Source of the DNA: Acorus gramineus
Taxonomy: Eukaryota; Streptophyta; Magnoliopsida; Acorales; Acoraceae
DNA: 64,000 bases
Direction of reading: 5' to 3'
NCBI GenBank assembly: GCA_030737835.1
Contig: JAUJYN010000028.1
Coordinates: forward strand, 310,001-374,000
Below, piece by piece: positions 11,932 to 23,333 of the stretch; within the stretch, counting starts at the first letter, position 1; each line of letters begins with the position of its first letter. The notes below the pieces were generated by a model, which worked only from the letters and a program-made list of their open reading frames with translations, made no database searches and had not been told where the DNA came from. Made by a program: the position numbers and the translations under genes.

Positions 11932-12660
11932 GGTTCTGTTTGATTCGTATCATTCTGGGATGGAATTTGATTCCATGTGAGATTACCAAGAAAGTGTATA
12001 AAATCGAATGTTTAGTTGGTGGTAATCTTAATGGTAATTGTGGGCTCCACTGGAATTAAAATCTATCCATGTGGGAAAATAGGATGGAATCAGATTCCCA
12101 CCCTTTGTGGTGGTAATCTTAAATTCCACCTGGAATCCTAAATTAGATTACTATTATGCCTTTTACAAATTAATGAAATTGTTATGTATATCCCTTCTAA
12201 AATAAATATCCTCTTCTTTTTTTCTCATCACCCATATAATGGGTTTATATAGTCATTTTGATTTTTTAACTAAAATATTCTGTTATAATTTTTATATGTG
12301 ATGTGAAAAATCTTAACTGTGTATTAGATATTAATATATATTTTTAAATTTAGTTTTTATTTTTGTAGATGAGTTTATATATTATTATAATTGGTATAAT
12401 ATGTGATGTGTGATGTGGGTTTATGCCTAAAGCAATACCTCTGAATCCTAACTAACACAATTAGGTATTTAGTTTTTAGGGGAGTTCATAATATTAAACA
12501 GATTTAGAAAAATTACTGTTATTGTATGTTTAATTACATAATTGGTTATTTTATATATTTGCATTCATTAAATATTTATGAAAAAATTATTCTTTTTTAA
12601 TTATTGTGATATAGATAAAGAAATAAGCACATCAAGAAATTATTCTTTAAGTACATATAT

Positions 12661-13514
12661 TGTAAGTGACCGGATTAATCAATGTCGAATAAGCACAAAG
12701 GCTAAACTAGGAGTGGCCTTTGTTGGTAAAACTATGGGCCAGAGGAAGGAGAGCCATGGACCCAAAATTCCACTAACGGCTTGGATAAGCCTGCCTTCCT
12801 TCAAAGGTCGGTCAGACGATTAAGCCCGACCTTAGTAAGGCAACCATATGCTATTAGTCTCAGGACAAAAGTCAAACATTGCCCGACCTTAAGATTAAGC
12901 CCGACCAAAGTAAGGCAACCATACGCTGTTAGTCTCAGGATGGAAGTCAAACATTGCTCGACCTTAAGATTAAGTCGGCCGCAGGGCCCTCCCCTGCAGA
13001 AGAACGGTTAGTGAAGGGAATATTCCCTGACACTGGAAAAGGACAGGGTGTCAGAAGAATGGTTATAGTATGATGATGATCCTTAGGAGTCACATGTCCA
13101 CGGATATTGAGGCCACGTGGAGATTCCATATCATGATATGATCACCTCGCAAGGCCAAGCTCGGCACGCCCTTGTGGAGTATAAAAGGAGAGACTTCTCC
13201 TCCTTCTCGGGGTATGCAAACACTGACTCTCTCTCCTACCAAGACTCAAGAATTCTAAGTTCTTCTTCCCCTCCAGAGGAAGAGATTACTGACTTGAGCG
13301 TCGGAGGGGCGTTAGCCGGCACCACACTGGTGTGAGTTTTAGGTATCGAAAATCGAAGAGAAAGGAAGGAAGAGGCAGACGACCACGAAGGCTGCAGGCG
13401 ATGGTGAACTGACGCGAAGAGAAGGATGAGCCTACACCATCTCGGGTCTACATCCAAAGCCCGGATCAGCATAGATCCGGCCCAAGAGGAGAGAGCCAGA
13501 TTTCATCCCCCACA
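12661..13514 (+). repeat. Tat-type LTR, left copy (solo-like)
   Basis: It runs from TGTAAGTGACC to CCCCCACA and is flanked on both sides by TATAT (12656-12660 and 13515-13519). It matches the right LTR at 38762-39527. It has a TATA box (13180-13186), and the phrase GACTTGAGCGTCGGAGG, familiar from Tat-lineage LTRs, follows it. A 75 bp segment is tandemly duplicated here (period from 12822 to 12897) but single in the right LTR, which partly explains 854 versus 766 bp. No primer site or gag leader follows it, as should be the case for a 5' LTR. Host MITE sequence follows instead. Confidence 0.8.
13180..13186 (+). promoter_or_regulatory. TATA box in left Tat LTR
   Basis: TATAAAA sits in GGAGTATAAAAGGAGAG. 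The same box is at 39193-39199 in the right LTR. This is the expected core promoter of the retrotransposon transcript. Confidence 0.55.
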
Positions 13515-13865
13515 TATATAATAGTAAGGGTATTTTAGACATTTAAATCAAATTCCTTATCATTTTCCACATATGAACCAAACACTTGAAAATGATTCTT
13601 TAGAGAAATCCACTAGTGAACCAAACAGTCTGATGAAATCAGGATTCTTGGTAAAATAATTTCTGGTAAATTGATTCCTACTAAAGTAATTCCACAAAAA
13701 AATGACACGAACCAAACGGGGCCTAACTGATTTTCTAAATCCCAAAAATATATATTTAATTATGGACCATCAATGATTAAAAATTCTAAATTCTAACAAA
13801 CATATATTTTAGATTTGAAGCTATCAGTAATTGATTTTCAAATCCCAGCAATATATGTTAAATTT
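13515..13865. repeat. Duplicated host flank (copy of 39528-39877)
   Basis: From TATAT through the MITE right end and about 140 bp beyond it, this matches the DNA that follows the right LTR, with scattered substitutions. The match ends at 13865/13866, where gag sequence begins abruptly. A 5' LTR should be followed by a primer site, so the arrangement is abnormal. Confidence 0.8.
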
Positions 13866-15224
13866 TCAAATCACTAAGGAGCTCGAAGTGATGAATCAAT
13901 GGTACCACCACCTGGAGAGCTTGATGGAGGAATTGTTGAAGCAGAAGGAAGTCACGCCACCACCACCTCCCCCTGAAGCACGAAACCAGCAAAACCCGAT
14001 GAGGGTGGGAGTCGAATCACGAGATCGTGATCGCCAAAGCCGACAAGCAAACGGGAGGAGCCACGAATTAGTATACTCCTCCGGTGGAGGGCACAAGCAA
14101 CAGGATGACGAACCTGATCCCCCAGCCTTTCCTGCTAGGGAGAATCGGGCCAGGCACAAAAAAAAGGTTCGCCATGACTACTCCCCGTGTCGGGAACAGC
14201 GGGACAATCATGCCACCTCTCATCATCAAGCACGACAAGGACGGTTTCGAAGTCCTAGTAAATACTTGGCATCGGACGACGATTATGAGGAGGACCGTCC
14301 TGAACGGACAAAGCGAACATACAGAAGTGAAATGATGAACACCCGCGATCGAGAGTTCGTTTCAAGAGCGTTGAGGGGATTTGATTCCCCTTTTGTGCAG
14401 CATATCTTGCATAGCACCCCACCCAAGAAGTTTGTCCAACCCAAGTTTCGATTATATAATGGGACCACTGACCCATTTGATCATGTGCTAGGTTTCCAGC
14501 TTGCAATGGCCTTGTATGAGCAGTATGACGAGCTCATGTGCAGGATGTTTCCTTCAAGCCTGGAAGGAGCAGCACTCAGCTGGTTCCATCAGCTTCCTAG
14601 AGGATCAATCCGGTGTTTTGAAGAACTCAGCACTTTGTTCGCCGAGCATTTCATACGCAGCAGAAACCAGAGGACGGATCTCAGTGACCTCATGAAGGTT
14701 CACATGCAACCTGGAGAGTCACTTCGGTGCTATGTGGACTGCTTCCGTCTCCTCATGTTCGAGGTCGACCGATGTGATCTGAACGTGGCCATCATGGCAT
14801 TCAGGAACGGGTTACTCCCAAAGCACGAACTATGGAACTCTCTGGTGAAGAAGGTCCCAGAATCGCTAAGCGAGTTGATGTGTCGCACAGAGAAATACGC
14901 CAAGGTCGAAGATGAGGCCGTCCCTTCTCGACCACAGGCAGTCGTGGCAATCTCCAAGAACCCCCCGACAAAGGAAGACAAGGGACAGAGACCGCGAGCT
15001 GACACCAAGGGCAACCCGACGACCAACGAAGTCAGAGAGCGCCTATTCACCAAGTTCACCCTGCCTCTCGTTCAAAACTTGGAAAGGATAAAAAACGCCG
15101 CATTCTTCCAATGGGCACCCCCGATGAAGAGTGATCCTGCCACTCGGGATAAGGGTCTTAAGTGTGACTATCACAAGGACTATGGGCATCAGACAAAAAT
15201 CTGTCGAACACTCAAAGGATTCAT
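13866..15224 (+). pseudogene. gag: Tat gag, first part
   Basis: The frame opens at 13831 inside host flank, so its first dozen codons are not gag. Real gag sequence begins near 13875. A basic/acidic N-terminal part with a proline run leads to the retrotransposon gag domain. There FRLYNGTTDPFDHVLGF and PSSLEGAALSWFHQLP match the usual Tat pattern for capsid-forming gag. A CDYHKDYGHQTKIC zinc-knuckle-like motif is close to the break at 15224. The frame resumes exactly at 27756 once the insert and one TTCAT are ignored, so the interruption is purely insertional. Codons 4670-5687 upstream are a duplicate. The true start codon is lost. Confidence 0.88.
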
Positions 15225-17095
15225 TGTCACGCCCCAAGGCGGCCGTCCCCGGGACGCGGCAAGTGTATATAAAATATCAGAATCTACACAGGAGGTCAAT
15301 AATATATCATACACAAACAACCAGAATGACACACAAACAACAAAGAGGCTGACATGATATATACACCAAGTGCGGAAGCAAAAGACTGAATCTGTAAATA
15401 AACATACTACAGACTCGATACTCAATCATCTGTCCTGTGAGAGCCAATATACACAAATACAACTGAATACATACAAACACGTGCCAAGCACGGAAATAAA
15501 ATACATACAGTCAAGAAGGGATGTTGATAACCTCTGGTACTCGCGGAACGTGGCGCTGCTCCGCTACTAAAGGAATCCCTCGGAAAGCTCCAACTGCTGC
15601 TCTGGCTCCAGCTCCGGCTCAGTGGCAACTGGGAAAAAATATGCGAGGGGTGAGCCACACGCTCAGTGAACAGCACAACCCATGCATCACAGACAATATT
15701 GACCACAATTCAATTATTTATCCAACCTCTAAGTGGCATAACAACATAATCCAGTGGTTCGTACATCGCCGAACCACCACACCCTCACCCTCACCCATCA
15801 ATGGGTGACATAGGCTATTGGGACTGATAATCATCCAATCACAAATCCAGTGGGTCGCTCATCGCCAACCCACTACACCCTCACCCTCACCCTACCACGG
15901 GTGACATAGGATTTTGGGACTGACTAGGCTGTTGGTCACCCTTGGTCCACCGATAGTCTCTCCTTCACTCCGTAGGCCGCTTGGCTTTCAGCCACAACTT
16001 CAGCACAGTCCGAAACCAAATCAGGAGGCGCCTACTGATGGGAGCCCTCGGAAGGGACGGCCTTTCTAACACTGGGGCAGCCTCTACCGGATCCAACGAG
16101 GGGAAATAGAACAGCCTATCCATACGCATATGATCCACTCGGATCCGCCGACAACACATCTCTACAACTCTAATGTCCTGAATTCCTCAGAATTCCTCCA
16201 AGGCGCATAACCAATATGCGGGGAACATACACAATAATTAGCAAGGGTGGAATATCATTGGGGGAAAGAAACTTGGGAGGGCAGCGTGAGTTCCCGATAT
16301 AGGACACCCCGACAACCAAACAAGGAACACGGAGTACCCTAGCCCGGGTCTCACCGCTGTCCTCGCGAGGCCCCTCCCCTATAATATTCACTAAATATGC
16401 TAATAATCATATAATTTGATACAACATTTCTTATAATATTATTGGGACAAGAAACCTTGGGAGGGCAGCGTGAGTTCCCGATACAGGACACCCCGACAAC
16501 CAAACAAGGAACACGGAGTACCCTAACCGGGGTCTCAGTGTTGACCTCGCAAGGCTCCTCCCTATAATATCATCTAAGGCATGCAGTTTATCATACACTA
16601 GCATTTAATTTAATAAATAAACTAGTAGGACACATGCATAGGCCAAGGCTTCCTAGCATGAGAACAGGGGACATGATGCATGGCTCATACACATATCCTA
16701 AGGGTGCAAGTCCCTAACATGCAAAGGCTAGGGTAGCATGCATTCTACATTTAAATCATGCTCGCATGGAATACACATTATAACATGTTAATATAAATCC
16801 ATGGTGCCCCAGGAGAGGTCGGTATACGCCCAAATGCGTATAACGCCTCTCTACTGGGTTGGATTGTCCCACTCACCGAAGATCGGGTCGTCGCGCGACC
16901 GCCCGTCAAGATCTGCAAGACAGACATTTATACGGTGAGTTAAATACACAAATACATCAAAATACTCACAAAATACTCCAAAAGAACCCAACACTCGGGC
17001 AAACGTACATACGGCCCGTACGCACGTTAGCCTGAGCACTCCGACTCACTCCCGCACTCCCGGCAACCACCCGCACGGCCACCCGCCCTCGGATG

Positions 17096-20000
17096 TGTCA
17101 CGCCCCAGGGCGGCCAACCCCGGGACGCGGCAAATGTATATATATCCTATCAGAAACCTACACAGGAGGTCAAATGTATATACTCTAAACCACAAATAAA
17201 ATGACAACACATATCAAATAGGGCTGACATAATATATATACAATATAGCGGAAGCAAAAGACTGAATCTGTGAATAAACATTCTACAGACTCGATACTCA
17301 ATCATACGTCCTGTGAGAGCCAATATACACAAATACAACTGAATATACATAACAACACGTGCTCAGCACGGAAAACAATACATACAGCCAAGGAAAGGGA
17401 TGCTGATAGCCTCTGGCACTCGCGGGACGTGGCGCTGCTCCGCTACTGAAGGAATCCCTCGGAAAGCTCCAACTGCTGCTCCGGCTCCAGCTCAGGCTCA
17501 GTGGCAACTGGGGAAAAACATATGCGAGGGGTGAGCCACACGCTCAGTGAACGGCACAACCCATGCATCACAGACAATATTGACCACAACATATTAATCC
17601 ATTCCAATCCACAATTTCCATAACCCAGATCATACCCTCACCTTTACCCCTCAACAGGGGACTCAGGATGTTGGGACTAACAATCATCCATAAACAAAAC
17701 TAGCAGGTCGCTCATCGCCAACCCACTACACCCTCACCCTCACCCTACCACGGGTGACATAGGATTTTGGGACTGATAATCATCCATTCACATATCCAGT
17801 AGGTCGCTCATCGCCAACCCACCACACCCTCACCCTCACCCTACCACGGGTGACATAGGATTTTGGGACTGACTAGGCTGTTGGTCACCCTTGGTCCACC
17901 GATAGTCTCTCCTCACTCCGCGGTTGTTTGGCCACTCCCATGTTCAGCACAGTCCTTCATCAAACCAGGAGGCGCCTACTAGTGGGAGCCCCTGCACGGG
18001 ACAACCTGTCTAACGCCGAGGTAGTCTCTAAAGGATCCAACGCAGGGCAACAGAACAGCCTATCCATCGCATATGATCCACTCGGATCCGCCGACAACGC
18101 ATCTCTCCAACTCAAATGTCATGAACTCTTCAGAGTTCCTCCAGCGCGCATAACCAAGATGCGGGGAAACAGTACAATCAAAAGCAGTGTTGGAATATCA
18201 CTGGGGGAAAGAAACTCGGGAGGGCGGCGTGAGTTCCCGATACAGGGTACCCCGACAACCAAACAAGGAACACGGAGTACCCTAGCACGGGTCTCACCGT
18301 TGTCCTCGCAAGGTCCCTCCCCTATAATATTCACTACTCATGCTAATAATCATACCAAACATACAACTCTAACGTTCTGAATTCCTCAGAACCCACCAGG
18401 GCGCATAACTACGATGCGGGGAACATGCATAAGGTTATAACATGGTGAAATATTCTTGGGGGAAAGCAACTCGGGAGGGCAGCGTGAGTTCCCGTTATAG
18501 GACGCTCCGACAACCAAACAAGGAACACGGTGTACCCTAACCCGGGTCTCACCGCTGTCCTCGCAAGGCCCCTCCCCTAAAATAATCACTATAACATGCA
18601 ATTCAACAGATACTAGTATTTAATTTAATAAATAAAACTAGTAGGACACATGCATAGGCCGGGTTTCCTAGCATGTAAACAGGGGACATGCTGCAAGGCT
18701 CATATGCATATCCTAAGGGGCAAGTCCCTAACATGCAAAGACTAGGGAAGCATGCATTCTACACATAAATTATACAATCATGGATACATATTATTGCAGG
18801 TTAATATTCATCCAAGACGCCCCAGGAGAGGTCGGTATACGCCCAAGTGCGTATAACACCTCTCGACTGGGTTGGATTGTCCCACTCACCAGTGATCTGG
18901 GTCGACGCGCGACCGTCTGTCGAGATCTGCAAGACAGGTATTATTTGGTAAGTATTAATCCACAATTATCATTAAATACATAAATAAACACCCCTAAACC
19001 CACAACAAGCATCCAACACTTTCCCAACAACTACCCGCGGCCTCGGCAACCACCCGCACGGCCCCCGGCAACCACCCGCACGGTCGGCCACCGCCCGGAC
19101 GCGCCACCGCGGGCCCCGCACGCCTCGCGCCGGTCCGCGAGCACCCCGCGCGCCCCCGCACGCAGTGCCGCACCTCGCGCGCACCTCGCACGCCTTGCCG
19201 CACCTCGCGCGCACCTCGCACGCACCTCGCCGCACCTCGCGCACGCCTCGCGCACGGCTCCTTGCCCAGCGCCTCCTCCGCGCGCGCCCCAGCACCCGGC
19301 CAGCACCTCGGCCAGCCCCTCGCCAGCACCTCGCGCGTCCAGCACCTCGGCCAGCACCTCCGCGCGCACCTGCTCCACGCGCGCCACCTCGCGCCGCAGC
19401 CTCTGCTCGCCCAGCACCAGCTTCTGCTCGCCCAGCACGACCAGCACCCTGCACCAGGCCCGCGCGCCTGCCCGCGCGCACCCGACCTGGCGCTGCTGCT
19501 GCTCTGCCTGCTGCCCGAGAACCCCCCTGCAGCCCGAGCACCTCCAACCGCCCCTCCCACGGCCGCCGACCACTTCCGACCACCTCCAACCACCCCCGAC
19601 AGCCCCCCACAGCCGCCGACCACCCCTCATACACAAATCCACACTCCTAGCATACATCTATGCAAGAAAAGTGAAGGAAAGGACCTTACCGAGGGGAGGA
19701 AGCGAAGTCCGGACGCTCTCCGCGCGCCGAAACCTTTCCCAAAGGCTCGCCCCGATCTACCACGGCCCTCGAAATGGCCCGAATCAGAGGACAAAGAGAG
19801 GGGGACGGAGTGGCTAGAGTCGTCGGAATTCGGATTTGAAGACACCGGAGCGTAGATCGGGACCCGATCTACACTTCCCGTGCTTTGGGTTTTCGATTTC
19901 GAGGGGTGGAGGGGGCTCAAACGGAAGAAAAACGGAGGAGAGGAGAGAGATCACGTCGGGAAAATGATGAATAGTGTAGGGGTGATTTTTGATTTCTTTT

Positions 20001-20266
20001 AAGTAGAGCGCGACTTAAAAACCCGGATACGCCCCGGAACTGCGAAATTTTTGCAAACGATGCCAGAATTCAATGAAATTTTCGTGGGAGGTCAGAAATG
20101 GCACCAGGACACCAAATATGCAGTTAGATTTCCAATCGGAGTCCTCTAGCTCAGACGATAGCTAACAGTCTGAAATTATGCGGTTCCGACCAAAAACCCT
20201 AAAAATTTTAAAAACCGCCAGGGCGCTCTAACGGTTACCAACAGGTTAAAAGTGACACATATAACA
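17096..20266 (-). repeat. 3' LTR of the Tekay-like element (3171 bp)
   Basis: It runs TGTCACGCC...ATATAACA on the plus strand. It contains two 150 bp GGGAGGGC modules (about 18203-18328 and 18461-18575), a module with CACCCTTGGTCCACC (about 17890), the splice-like micro-segment (about 18890-18926) and a GC-rich core (19025-19630). The final 250 bp (about 20010-20266) match the end of the solo LTR at 27755. Confidence 0.85.
19025..19630. repeat. GC-rich, CpG-dense LTR core
   Basis: Short sub-repeats such as CACCTCGCGCG and CCAGCACCTCG. ORFs of about 200 codons in several overlapping frames on both strands encode only A/R/P/G-rich low-complexity peptides. The sister LTR has a shorter version (25155-25570), so length changes quickly. 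Confidence 0.75.
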
Positions 20267-20280
20267 TTATTCCCCCCTTA
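20267..20280 (-). other. Polypurine tract
   Basis: The minus strand reads TAAGGGGGGAATAA immediately before the 3' LTR terminus TGTTATATG. It is the plus-strand DNA primer site for replication of the element. Confidence 0.8.
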
Positions 20281-21948
20281 GGAAATTTTGTCCCCAAAAT
20301 TCGCCAAAAACATCTAGGAGGGGAAAGATGCGGATACGCGTCGAACCTGGCCTCCATGAGCTCCCAAGTGTCCTTAACACCGGAACGGTGCTGCCATCGC
20401 ACCTCGACCAACTGGACGGTCTTGGTGCGGAGCCTCCTCACGCGGCGGTCCATGATCACAATCTACTGCTCCACGAATGACTGTCCGGCTCAGAGACGAG
20501 CGGCTCGAACGGGATGACGTGAGCAGGATCGCGGACACACCTTTACCCAACTGCGAACCCACCACTCCAAGACGGAGAGGTAAGAATTGGCGCTGAGGTG
20601 AGCCTCCGAGTAAACTCCAGGAAGCTCTCCTCGCAAGAAGGGGACCACTCGAACCGGATATCCCTCCGAGTAAGGCGGGTAAAAGGAACAGCTATCTTCG
20701 AGAATCCTCGTCAAACTTCCTGCAATAACTCGCCAAACTCCGGAAGCTCCGAATCCATGCGGGGCTCGACGGTCTACGCCAATTCGACATAGCAAGCGTC
20801 TTACCCGGGTCCACAGATATCCTTTCCCAGAAACCACTCAGCCCAAAAGGCCTTAACCTCTACCCAAAACTCGCACTTGATCTTCATCTATCTGATGCTT
20901 CCATGGTATCCCTTGCCTGGGAAAAGAAACCTCGGGAGGGCACCATGAAATCCCGATATAGGATACCCCGACAACCAAACAAGGAACACGAAGTACCCTA
21001 GCCCGGGTTTCAACGCCGACCTCACAAGGCCCCTTAATCCAGAAAGGAACACTAGAAGAAGACATCATTTTAAATAACACGACTAACTCCTCTGGATCAC
21101 CTACATCTAGATCATCCATCTCAAGACCGGACCCAACCTCTATGGGAACGGTCGAACCACGACTGAGTCACGAGGCGACGCGTCTTTGTCTCATCCACAC
21201 CCTCACTCCTTTCAGGAGACATATTGGGACTTTGGGAGAGACTTAGACTGTTCTTCACCCCTGGTCCACCGGTAGCCTCTCCTCCACACCGTAGGCCGCC
21301 TGGTCCGCTCCCACAATTCAGCACAGTCCGAAACCAAATCAGGAGGTGCCTACTGAGGGGAGCCCTCTGTCAGGAAGGCCTCTCTAACGCTGAGGAGTCC
21401 CTACTCGGGTCCAACGAAGGGGAGAACGACACCATACTCGCGTCATCCATTACAGGACCGAACCCAACATCATCGGGAATGGTCGAATAAACCATTTGGT
21501 CACGAGCGACCCGTCTTCGCCTCATCCACACCCTCACTCCCGAAAGGAGACATTTTGGGACTTTGGGAGAGACTTAGACTGCTCTCTACCCCTGGTCCAC
21601 CGGTAGCCTCTCCCCGCTCCGTAGCTCGCCTGGTCCTCTGACCGGGAGCCTGTCTAACGCCGGGGCTGTACTACGCGGATCCAACGAAGGGGAGAGCGAT
21701 TCCACGCTCGCGACACCATTCAATAACCTCTTACCGAGTAGCCCCTACCTAGCATACTCCCAAATTCAGTACCCCTCCGACTGCATCGGCGGTACCTACT
21801 GATGGGAACTCACTGCCAGGACAGCAAAAACCCGGCTTCCTTAACCCAAACAACCGCTCTTGACACTCACTCATCCAGATACCCCACACACTTGCATAAT
21901 AACCACCAATTACACACACAACTATCCTTATACTAGAAAGCTGGGAAC
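20281..21948 (-). repeat. Non-coding internal region built from LTR-like modules
   Basis: This occupies the place of pol. A GGGAGGGC module (20918-21035) and two copies of the CACCCCTGGTCCACCGG module (about 21190-21435 and 21510-21710) are the same kinds of unit found in the LTRs. The 21060-21200 part recurs inverted at 4470-4605. The short ORFs have no recognisable domain. Confidence 0.6.
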
Positions 21949-23214
21949 TTAGGATAATACCTCGAACCATGACACCCGAAGGCTGCGCCTCCTCGGCCGT
22001 AAGCGCTGCAACTCTGCCCTGCACCAACCGCGGCTGAGGAACAGGAGCACGCCTCGCCGGCTGCACTGGCTGCTGCTGGCGCTGAGGCTGCTGAGGTGGC
22101 ACTCGGGGTCGGTCAGCATCTGGGCAATTGTATCTGATATGCCCGATGCGCTGACAATGAAAACAGCGCCGCCTCTCCGGCTGCCAGGACTGGATGGGCA
22201 CTGCTGCAATGGGTGCCGGATCCCATACTGGCACCGCATCTGCTGGAGGAGAGGCAGCCGCTGACTGCTCGAAGCGGGGCCTCCTCTTCCTGCGCTGCCC
22301 CTGGTCCCGACTCCCGGAAGGACCCTGATCTGAAGAAGGGGTCGGAGCCCGCACTTGAATCCCGAGGTCTCTCTCGACGGTCTTCGCCCGAGACACTACG
22401 TCGGAGTACCTCGTGAAAGCGTGGGCAGTGACATGCACCCGGATAGCGCTGCTGAGACCCAGCTCGAATCGCCGGCACCTCGTGACCTCATCCGTCACCA
22501 AGGCTGGAGCAAATCTGGACAGACTCGTGAAGCGCGTAGAGTAGTCAGCGACGGACATGGTGCCCTGAGTCAGCTGCTCGAACTCCCGCTCCACTAGCTG
22601 TCGCGTCGAGAACGGAAAGAAATACCTCCGGAATCCCGCGCCACTCCCTCTGGGATGTCCACCACTCGGGTAGCCCACCAGTCGGCGGCGTCACCCTTCA
22701 GCATGAAAGTGGCCAGGGCGACTCGCTGGCGATCGGTGCAAAGCATGGCCGCGAAGATCACATCCACCTCCCTCAACCAACGCTCTGGCGCAAGAGGATC
22801 TGCCGACTGCCCATGAAACTCGGGAGGGTGGAGCTTCAGAAAGGCGTTGAGGCCGCTCTGCTGCACTCGCGCTGCCGCCTCTAGCTCCTCCTCCCTTTCC
22901 AGGGGATCCTCAACTCCTACTGCCGGAACTGCCACAGGAACTGGGGGTACATCGGGTACCACAGGCGGATCTACCACCAAGGGGACCGGCGGAACTGCCT
23001 CGCGGGCCGCCCTCAGCTCCTGGATCTCTCTAGCCTGCTCTGCCAACATCCTCGTCTGTGTCTCCACCAAATCAGCCAACCGAGCGAAAGCACGCTCCCA
23101 AGCAGGAGGCTCCTGCGTCAAGGGCTCTCCGGTAGCATCCTCGTCTCTGGTAGGTCCGGAAACCTCCAAAGACCGAGAGGGACCTCGTCCGCGCCGTCCT
23201 CTGCGAGGAGGCAT
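21949..23214 (-). pseudogene. gag: Tekay-type gag (one frameshift), reaching the edge of protease
   Basis: The start codon is at 23214, 103 bp after the primer site. The first frame (to 22594) has a basic N-terminus starting MPPRRGRRGRG, a proline/valine-rich linker, then LKLHPPEFHGQSADPLAPE of the retrotransposon gag domain. Near 22640 the reading moves to a second frame (22678 downward) containing RFTSLSRFAPALV and the knuckle CFHCQRIGHIRYNC (about 22130-22175). The reading continues to about 21950, just short of where the protease active site would be expected, then diverges. The protein would form the particle shell and bind element RNA. Loss of pol plus the frameshift makes it non-functional or dependent on trans factors. 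Confidence 0.85.
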
Positions 23215-23316
23215 ATCAGCACCCTAAGAAAACCAGACACTAGGATCAGAATACTCATCTCGAAATCCTAGGACTCATCTCTACGAAAGGAAGACTATTG
23301 GCTCTGACAGGACCAG

Positions 23317-23330
23317 GCTCTGATACCAAC
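23317..23330 (-). other. Primer binding site (initiator Met tRNA)
   Basis: The minus strand reads GTTGGTATCAGAGC, three bases inside the LTR starting at 23334. It fixes the minus orientation. Confidence 0.85.
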
Positions 23331-23333
23331 TTT

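Larger units (their letters stand above)
11932..13723. mobile_element. Tourist/PIF-Harbinger-like MITE, interrupted by a Tat LTR
   Basis: The left end GGTTCTGTTTGATTCG and the right end, read inverted, GGCCCCGTTTGGTTCG form imperfect terminal inverted repeats that continue with TATCATT/TGTCATT. Both ends are bordered by TAA (11929-11931 and 13724-13726), the 3 bp target duplication typical of PIF/Harbinger elements. The Tat LTR (12661-13514) and one copy of its TATAT duplication interrupt it. Without them the element is about 0.93 kb and has no transposase. The class is inferred from termini only. Confidence 0.6.

Noticed and set aside
18972-19855. ORFs of about 160-220 codons on both strands
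   Set aside because: Compositional effect of the CpG-dense LTR core. The sister LTR has a different length there and does not keep the frames.
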